33,760 nt of DNA from Pseudomonadota bacterium. Lineage in GTDB: Bacteria > Pseudomonadota > Gammaproteobacteria > Burkholderiales > Burkholderiaceae_C. The stretch is from the NCBI GenBank assembly GCA_019351955.1, contig JABBOE010000017.1, positions 6,692 to 40,451 on the forward strand, written 5' to 3'. Of the stretch, positions 26,806-33,760 are shown in pieces. The translations under genes and the position numbers were made by a program. Each line of letters opens with the position of its first letter. The stretch's first letter is position 1. The notes under the pieces are model-generated. The model had not been told where the DNA came from and made no database searches. It saw only the letters and a program-made list of their open reading frames with translations.

Positions 26806-27669
26806 TCACCGACTGGGTTCCCCTGCGAACCGGTTTGCCGTTTCACCTGCGGCGAGCTCGATGATTTCCGCTGTGATTTCCTCCTGGCGAACTCGGCGCT
26901 GCGTCGCCTCCAGAGCTGCAAGCTGGCGCTCGATCTGTCTGTGCGCAGCTGCCATGGCCTCCATGCGCGCTTCGTTCTCGGCAGCGAAGGCATGAAGGGC
27001 TGCATGGCAAAGCTGCGCGTGCAGATCGTCTGCTGTGAGCTCGCGCAGCAGTGCCTCAGGCCGAAGGTTCAAGATGGGCACGCTGGTCTCAGTTGGATGC
27101 GGATAGGCAGACAGGTCCAGCGGCAGGATGCTGCGGCGTATGACCTGAATGCTTCGACCGGGCTGCCAAAGGCTGAACAGCACGTCGATGCGGTCGATCG
27201 CCGTGCTGGCCATGCGGCGATAGAGCGCCTCGGCGATGTGCTCGGCAAGTCGAGGAATGCCGAGCGAATGCGACGGCATCATGTGCGTCCAAACAGGGTT
27301 GAGCCCTCGCGCGGCCGCAAGCGTGCTGGCGCGCGTGCCAACCAGGAACAGGTCGCAGTGTGCTGGTTCAGCCCCCGCCGTTTCAAATACGCGTTCGCTG
27401 AACGCGCCGGCAAAACCCTGTTCGGCGCCGAACACCACCAGCGCCTTGCCTGCGGCGCGGCGCGCGTCCCCCGGCTGCGCCGGTGGAGCGAGCGCCACAA
27501 TGCGCCCGATTGCCGTCGCAAGGGTCGCCGCGTAACTGTCCACTGCGGCAAGCTGGTTGCGAGCCTGCTGCGCGCGGGCTGCAGCAATGCCGCGCATGGC
27601 GTTGACGATCACGCCGAGCTGGCGCATGTCTGCGATGCGCGCACTGACCTCGGCGAAGCGCTCGGTCAT
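26806..27669 (-). CDS. atpG: N-ATPase gamma subunit
   Basis: A 287-residue homologue of F-ATPase gamma, the central stalk that turns inside the alpha3-beta3 head. The N-terminal helix ([23 protein letters not shown]) and the C-terminal helix ([20 protein letters not shown], then [18 protein letters not shown]) form the coiled coil. The middle Rossmann-like domain includes [17 protein letters not shown], matching the gamma motif with GLCG replaced by GFAG. ATG 27669 overlaps the atpA stop (ATGA). It is the last gene of the operon, as is standard for N-ATPases, and no delta gene follows or precedes it. Confidence 0.92.
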   Translation of the reverse strand: MTERFAEVSARIADMRQLGVIVNAMRGIAAARAQQARNQLAAVDSYAATLATAIGRIVALAPPAQPGDARRAAGKALVVFGAEQGFAGAFSERVFETAGAEPAHCDLFLVGTRASTLAAARGLNPVWTHMMPSHSLGIPRLAEHIAEALYRRMASTAIDRIDVLFSLWQPGRSIQVIRRSILPLDLSAYPHPTETSVPILNLRPEALLRELTADDLHAQLCHAALHAFAAENEARMEAMAAAHRQIERQLAALEATQRRVRQEEITAEIIELAAGETANRFAGEPSR

Positions 27670-29222
27670 GATTGCGCCGGTGCGGGGGCGGGCGCCGGCT
27701 CGGGCTGCATGAGGCTTAGCGCATGGCGCTGCACAGCGAGGCCAAGTGCCTGCTTGTTGGCCTCGTCAAGCATGCCCCGCTCCTGGATTTGCCGCACCGC
27801 CCCGGCGGCGTCGCGGTCGATCACCTCGGCCAGTCCATGACGGAACGCGGCGACCGCGGAAAGTGGCAACGCATCGAGAAAACCCGACTGGACGCCCAGC
27901 ACCAGCGCGACTTCGTCGGCGAGTCGAAGAGGGGCGTGCTGGGGCTGCACAAGAATCGCCCGGATACGCGCGCCGCGGGTGAGTTGCTGGCGCACGCGCG
28001 CGTCGGGCATGCCGCCAAAGCGCGTGAACATTTCCAGCTCCAGGAATTGGGCATAGTCCAGGCGCAGGGTCTGCGCCGCCTTGCGCAATGCCGGCGCCTG
28101 GGTCTTGCCCCCGACACGGCTGACGCTGGTGCCGGCGTCCACCGCAGGTTTGTGGCCCTCGTGGAACAGCCTGGCATCGAGCACGATCTGCCCATCGGTG
28201 ATCGAGATGAGGTTGGTGGGGATGTAGGCGCTCAAGTTGCCGGCATCGGTTTCGGCAATGGGCAGTGCGGTCAGGGAGCCGCCGCCCTTGGAGCGCGACA
28301 GCTTGGCGGCGCGTTCAAGCAGCCGCGCATGCACGTAGAAGACATCGCCTGGGTACGCCTCGCGTCCCGGCGACTGGCGCGTCAGCAGCGCGATCTCGCG
28401 GTGGCTGGCCGCGTGCTTGCTTAGGTCATCAATGACGACCAACGCGTGCTGGCCACGGTCGCGGAAGTACTCCGCCATCGTGAAGCCGGCAAAGGGCGCG
28501 ATCCATTGCAGACCCGGTGAGCTCGCGGCGGGGGCCACCACGATGATGCACCGCTCGGGCGCGCCGTGCGCCTGGATCGCCTCGATCGCACGTCGAACGC
28601 TTGCGCTCTTTTGCCCAACCGCCACATACACGCAATACAGGTCGCTGTGTTTCTGGTTGATGATCGTGTCGATGGCGATCGTGGTCTTGCCGATGGCCCG
28701 GTCGCCGATGATGAGTTCGCGCTGGCCGCGCCCCAGGGCGAAGAGGGTGTCAACCACGACCAGGCCCGTCTGCACCGGCTCGGTTACCAGGTCACGTTCG
28801 ATGATTGCAGGCGCGGGGCGCTCGATGGGCTCGCGCGTGTCGGTCATGATCGGCCCCTTGCCGTCGAGCGGTCGCCCGAGCGGATCCACGACTCGCCCCA
28901 GCAACGGCGTGCCCACGGCAACGCGCACCACATCGCCACTGCCGCGCACGGTATCCCCGGCCTCGATGGCATCGCCCGCGTCGAGGATCACGCAGCCAAT
29001 GCGGTCACGCTCAAGCACCTGTGCGAAGCCAAACTGCCCCTTGTCAAAATGCAGCAGCTCATCAAGCCGCGCCTGGGGTAAGCCGGAGATGAGCGCGATG
29101 CCGTCGGCCACCTGCTCGACTCGCCCGAGCGGCTCGGCCCGCGCGCCCAGCTCCGTGGCGCTGACTCTGGCGCGCGCGTCGTCCAGCCAAGCGTTCATGG
29201 GCGATTCAAAATCACTGTTCAT
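27666..29222 (-). CDS. atpA: N-ATPase alpha subunit
   Basis: A 518-residue non-catalytic nucleotide-binding subunit of the F1-type head. P-loop GDRAIGKT is at 173-180 (most F-ATPases have GDRQTGKT), and further on are the alpha-type segments [20 protein letters not shown] and [31 protein letters not shown]. The N-terminus is short compared with housekeeping alpha, where that region holds the delta subunit. The C-terminus is Ala/Pro-rich ([12 protein letters not shown]). ATG 29222 lies inside the last codons of atpF, an 11-base overlap. Confidence 0.95.
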   Translation of the reverse strand: MNSDFESPMNAWLDDARARVSATELGARAEPLGRVEQVADGIALISGLPQARLDELLHFDKGQFGFAQVLERDRIGCVILDAGDAIEAGDTVRGSGDVVRVAVGTPLLGRVVDPLGRPLDGKGPIMTDTREPIERPAPAIIERDLVTEPVQTGLVVVDTLFALGRGQRELIIGDRAIGKTTIAIDTIINQKHSDLYCVYVAVGQKSASVRRAIEAIQAHGAPERCIIVVAPAASSPGLQWIAPFAGFTMAEYFRDRGQHALVVIDDLSKHAASHREIALLTRQSPGREAYPGDVFYVHARLLERAAKLSRSKGGGSLTALPIAETDAGNLSAYIPTNLISITDGQIVLDARLFHEGHKPAVDAGTSVSRVGGKTQAPALRKAAQTLRLDYAQFLELEMFTRFGGMPDARVRQQLTRGARIRAILVQPQHAPLRLADEVALVLGVQSGFLDALPLSAVAAFRHGLAEVIDRDAAGAVRQIQERGMLDEANKQALGLAVQRHALSLMQPEPAPAPAPAQS

Positions 29223-29949
29223 GGCTCAGGTCCGCGAGGATGCGCTCCAGATCGGCACGCCAGCTGTTGGTGACGATGAAATGCGGGCCGCGCAGTTCCA
29301 ACCCGGCGATGAGCGCCGGGTCGACCTTGAAGACGATGTCGGGATGAGCCCCCAGGGCCTCGCCGATGCGGGTACGGTAGCGCTCCTGCTCGGCGGTACT
29401 GAGGGGTGTGGCGCAGATGGCGTCAAGCGCGCCACCGCTGCTTGCCACGGATTGGCGCTGCGCCTCGGGCAGGGCGCTGATTGCGCCGCGCAGCCAGTCG
29501 AGGAACGCCTCGCGCACGGCCGCGCTATCGAGTCGAGACGCCAGGCGCTGCGCAATCGTGATCGCAAGCCGACTCGCCTGCTCGGCGCGCGAGCGCTCGG
29601 CGGCGCTCTGACTTTTGGCGATCTCCGCCCGTGCCGCTGCGCGCAGCGCTTCGAGCTCCTGCTCCGTCTCCTGCAGGCGCGCCACGCGGGTGCGTTCAGC
29701 CTCGTCATGCGCGGCAGCGAGGATGGCTTCGCGTTCCTGGGCAAACCCGGCGCGCGTGGCCTCAATGGCCGCCAGCGCGCTTTGGGCCGCGTCAAGCTTG
29801 CCCTGTGCGTCGGCGAGCATCTGCTGGGCTGTGGCGCGGCGCTGCGCGATCACTTGCGCCACCGGGCGCCAGAAAAACCGGCCCAGCAACCAGACCAGGA
29901 CCAAGACATTGATGGCCTGCAGAGCAAGCATCCACCAGTCGATGGCCAC
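29212..29949 (-). CDS. atpF: N-ATPase b subunit with delta-like C-terminus
   Basis: A 245-residue peripheral-stalk protein, much longer than a usual b subunit (about 156 residues). Residues about 5-25 form the single membrane helix ([20 protein letters not shown]), then a long Ala/Glu/Arg helix to about 150. The last 80 residues differ in type: [19 protein letters not shown], then [14 protein letters not shown] closely resembles the C-terminal end of delta/OSCP (VDPSLIGGL ... GRLERL). This fits the absence of an atpH gene in N-ATPase operons. The start is GTG 29949, four bases after the atpE stop, with a weak ribosome site. The delta-like similarity is seen by eye and needs a profile comparison. 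Confidence 0.9.
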   Translation of the reverse strand: MAIDWWMLALQAINVLVLVWLLGRFFWRPVAQVIAQRRATAQQMLADAQGKLDAAQSALAAIEATRAGFAQEREAILAAAHDEAERTRVARLQETEQELEALRAAARAEIAKSQSAAERSRAEQASRLAITIAQRLASRLDSAAVREAFLDWLRGAISALPEAQRQSVASSGGALDAICATPLSTAEQERYRTRIGEALGAHPDIVFKVDPALIAGLELRGPHFIVTNSWRADLERILADLSHEQ

Positions 29950-29953
29950 GGCG

Positions 29954-30198
29954 CTATTTCAGCAGAGGATTGGCAAAAAGCAGCAGAAGCGCAATTACCA
30001 GGCAGTAGATCGCCATTGTCTCGATCATCGCCAGGCCCACGAACAAGGTTCGCGAGATCGTGTTGGCGGCGTCGGGCTGGCGCGCGATGGCATCCATGGC
30101 GGCGGCACCGCGCGCCCTTCGGCAAGTGCGGGGCCGATGGCGCCGAACGACACCGCCACGGCGGCAGAGACAATGCTGACGGCTGCAAGCCAATTCAT
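29954..30198 (-). pseudogene. atpE: N-ATPase rotor c subunit, one-base frameshift in the loop
   Basis: ATG 30198 overlaps the atpB stop (ATGA) and has AAAAGGA upstream. It encodes helix 1 (MNWLAAVSIVSAAVAVSFG, then IGPALAEGRA). The second half (AAAMDAIARQPDAANTIS, helix 2 with MIETMAIY, ending NPLLK) is in the next frame. Adding one base near 30108 gives a normal 81-residue c subunit. In that protein the ion site is Glu27 in helix 1 and Glu60, Thr61 and Tyr65 in helix 2; spacing equals that of the Na+-type c ring of Ilyobacter tartaricus, where the helix 1 residue is Gln32. A two-carboxylate site is known for N-type c subunits; the Burkholderia pseudomallei N-ATPase c17 ring was reported to be proton-specific. 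As read, the pump would lack its rotor. Because both halves are perfectly conserved, a sequencing error is a strong alternative. Confidence 0.85.
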
Positions 30199-30899
30199 GG
30201 AGAGTCCTTTTCTTCAGGGGCCGAAGGCCTCGGGCTGGATTGTCCTTCGCTGATCGCCCCGGCGATGAACACCATGGCCAGGACGGCGAAGATGTAGGCC
30301 TGCACTGCGCCGGTAAGGAGATCGAGTGCCATCAGCGGTACCGGCACGAGAAGGCCGGCGAGCGAGAGCACGATGCCGATGACGAACATGCCGCTCATCA
30401 CGTTTCCGAATAGCCGCACCAGTAGGGAAAAGGTCCGCGTCAGGCTTTCGACGAAATTGAGCGGGATCATGATGGGATTGGGTGAGGCGAAGGTACCCAG
30501 ATACCCGCGCACCCCGCTGGCGCGGATACCGAAATAGATCACCGCGACGAACACGAGCAGCGCAAGGGCTGCGTCGGTTTCGAGGTGCGCGGTTGGCGGC
30601 TCCACGCCAGGCACCAGCGTTGACCAGTTGGCCACGAAGATGAAGACAAAGAGCGTGCCGATGAAGGAGCGGTAGGGCGCGGGCTTGGCTCGCATGGTGT
30701 CGCGGATCTGGCTGTCCACGGTTTCGACGATCAGCTCGAACAGCGCCTGCATTGACGAGGGCACGAGGGCAAGCCGGTGCGTGGCAAACACGCTGCCCAC
30801 GACAAGAACCGCCATGATCGCCCAGGTGGTGACCACTGCCGAGGCGATCGGTACCGGGCCGAGATGAAACAAGATGGTGCTGTGCAGAGGGGAGTTCAC
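30195..30899 (-). CDS. atpB: N-ATPase a subunit
   Basis: A 234-residue membrane protein forming the ion half-channels beside the c ring. About five to six hydrophobic segments are visible, including TTWAIMAVLVVGSVFA, FIGTLFVFIFVANW and ALALLVFVAVIYFGIRA. The essential Arg lies in the conserved helix segment SLLVRLFGNVMSG. The C-terminus (AYIFAVLAMVFIAGAISEG) is typical, followed by a short charged tail. GTG 30899 overlaps the atpR stop (GTGA). It is shorter than the housekeeping a subunit, as is normal for this subtype. Confidence 0.94.
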   Translation of the reverse strand: MNSPLHSTILFHLGPVPIASAVVTTWAIMAVLVVGSVFATHRLALVPSSMQALFELIVETVDSQIRDTMRAKPAPYRSFIGTLFVFIFVANWSTLVPGVEPPTAHLETDAALALLVFVAVIYFGIRASGVRGYLGTFASPNPIMIPLNFVESLTRTFSLLVRLFGNVMSGMFVIGIVLSLAGLLVPVPLMALDLLTGAVQAYIFAVLAMVFIAGAISEGQSSPRPSAPEEKDSP

Positions 30900-31201
30900 G
30901 CTGTCGCCCGTCGAAATCTGCGCACGACGAGGGCGCGCCCGAGGAGCACGCCCAGGGCCATCAGCAGCAAGGGCAGCGCGCCGTTGCGACTGGCCAAGCC
31001 CAGCAGCCCGATCATGAGCGTCAGGCGGCCGACCATCAGGCCGATGGCCGCCGCCTTGCGCCCGCCGTGCCCCATCAAGTGCACGTTCCACCACAGGGCG
31101 CGGAAATACACGACCCCTAGCAACATTCCGACGAGCAGATGCGCGGCCAGCGCAAGCAGCATGGGCAGGGCGGGCAGCATGGCGATGGACCCGAGGTTCA
31201 T
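30896..31201 (-). CDS. atpR: N-ATPase-specific membrane protein AtpR
   Basis: A 101-residue protein with three hydrophobic segments: LPALPMLLALAAHLLVGML, a central one around AAAIGLMVGRLTLMIGLLGL, and ALPLLLMALGVLLGRALVV. The Arg within the second segment (VGRLTL) fits the family proposal that AtpR offers charged residues to the c-ring carboxylate during assembly. ATG 31201 overlaps the atpQ stop (ATGA). AtpR occurs only in N-ATPase operons, so its presence here with atpQ confirms the subtype. Confidence 0.88.
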   Translation of the reverse strand: MNLGSIAMLPALPMLLALAAHLLVGMLLGVVYFRALWWNVHLMGHGGRKAAAIGLMVGRLTLMIGLLGLASRNGALPLLLMALGVLLGRALVVRRFRRATA

Positions 31202-31487
31202 GCGCTGTGCATCCATTTCCAGGCCGACCAGCAACCCAATGCCAGTCCGAGCATGAGCAGGGGGGCTGTAAAAAACAGCCCGGAGCCGACGATCCGGTCA
31301 AGCCAACGCCCGGCGAACATGCCTAGCAAGGTGGGCACGACGATGATCCAGCCCAGAACGCCGATTTGCGCCAGGAGGTGCGCCACCGACGCCTCGGCAT
31401 GATCCTGGCCGCGGCGGTGGCGCTCGCTGCGGCGTGCCGCCTCCTTGAGCAATGGGTCGAGCTCGTCCGACTTGGCCTGCCCGTGCG

Positions 31488-31491
<4 letters not shown>
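31198..31491 (-). CDS. atpQ: N-ATPase AtpI-like protein AtpQ
   Basis: A 97-residue protein with a hydrophilic N-terminal third (KSDELDPLLKEAARRSERHR) and two membrane helices (VLGWIIVVPTLLGMFAGRWL and FFTAPLLMLGLALGCWSAW), as in the AtpI/AtpQ family. AtpI helps assemble the c ring and may carry Mg2+; the same is presumed for AtpQ. ATG 31491 overlaps the atpC stop (ATGA) and follows GGGAG. Confidence 0.88.
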
Positions 31492-33621
<2,130 letters not shown>

Positions 33622-33760
33622 TCAAACCCTCAATCCTGGGCATCCGCCGCCCCACTGGAGCTTGTCGTCCAGTTGCCTGCGGAACTCGGCCCAGCCCTGG
33701 TCCAGGATCGACCTGTTCAAGCCGCTCTTGGCCCGGACATTCCTGCCTGGTCGCTCGGCA
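33622..33760 (-). pseudogene. tnpB: Truncated TnpB (IS200/IS605 OrfB) remnant at window edge
   Basis: The minus-strand frame entering at 33759 reads GRNVRAKSGLNRSILDQGW, then EFRRQLDDKLQWGGG before an unrelated short tail and a stop at 33622. This is the conserved region of OrfB/TnpB just before its zinc-finger and last catalytic part (family form: NVKAKSGLNKSILDQGW.EFRRQLEYK). The zinc-finger CxxC pairs and the final RuvC Asp are missing, so the copy is broken within or just after this motif. The rest lies outside the window, so I cannot say whether the 5' part or element ends survive. TnpB is an RNA-guided nuclease of these transposons; this copy should be inactive. Confidence 0.75.

Noticed and set aside
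30090-30125. Programmed ribosomal frameshift in atpE
   Set aside because: No slippery heptamer or downstream structure is visible, and c subunits are not known to use frameshifting; a deletion or read error is simpler.

Overview
The window is a GC-rich bacterial chromosome segment with tightly packed, co-directional genes, frequent four-base start/stop overlaps and GTG starts. Gene content (N-type ATPase, globin-coupled c-di-GMP enzymes, a cytoplasmic-type chemosensory cluster) points to a proteobacterium, most likely a beta- or gamma-proteobacterium. I cannot name the genus; a Thiomonas-like or related sulfur-environment organism is only a guess.

Layout. (1) 135-704: an isochorismatase-family hydrolase. 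(2) 741-9862: two divergent, paralogous multidomain c-di-GMP enzymes sharing a GAF, GGDEF, protoglobin, GAF-like, EAL core. One has a GAF-PAS-GAF-PAS front end. The other has a bacteriohemerythrin front end and a possible zinc-binding tail, and is split by a one-base frameshift. The 670-base gap between them carries a promoter candidate and two overlapping palindromes. (3) 9952-21527: an eleven-gene minus-strand chemosensory operon. In transcription order it encodes a receptor with two signalling tips (DosM-like), a three-domain CheW, CheB, a HEAT-repeat protein (frameshifted), CheR, CheY, CheA, a STAS-like protein, a second CheY, a second soluble receptor and a ParA ATPase. No receptor has a membrane segment, so this looks like a cytoplasmic array with its own partitioning ATPase. 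A near-consensus FNR/ANR box lies upstream. (4) 22620-23957: an FHA protein with a degenerate class III cyclase domain, plus a small partner of unknown function. (5) 24550-26300: an AI-2E-family membrane transporter and a secreted GlcG/HbpS-type protein. (6) 26806-33340: a complete N-ATPase operon in the order atpD-C-Q-R-B-E-F-A-G, with atpE carrying a one-base deletion. (7) 33622-33760: a truncated tnpB (IS200/IS605 orfB) remnant running off the edge.

How it fits together. Sensing of oxygen or other gases recurs: two globins, one hemerythrin, a probable FNR-type site and an exported haem-binding-family protein. Inputs go to c-di-GMP turnover and to a soluble chemosensory array. The N-ATPase is an accessory ATP-driven ion pump with a two-carboxylate rotor site.

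Caution: three genes (the hemerythrin c-di-GMP enzyme, the HEAT gene and atpE) each lack exactly one base while the rest of each protein is well conserved. This fits deletion-type sequencing errors as well as real mutations, and should be settled before any of them is called a pseudogene.
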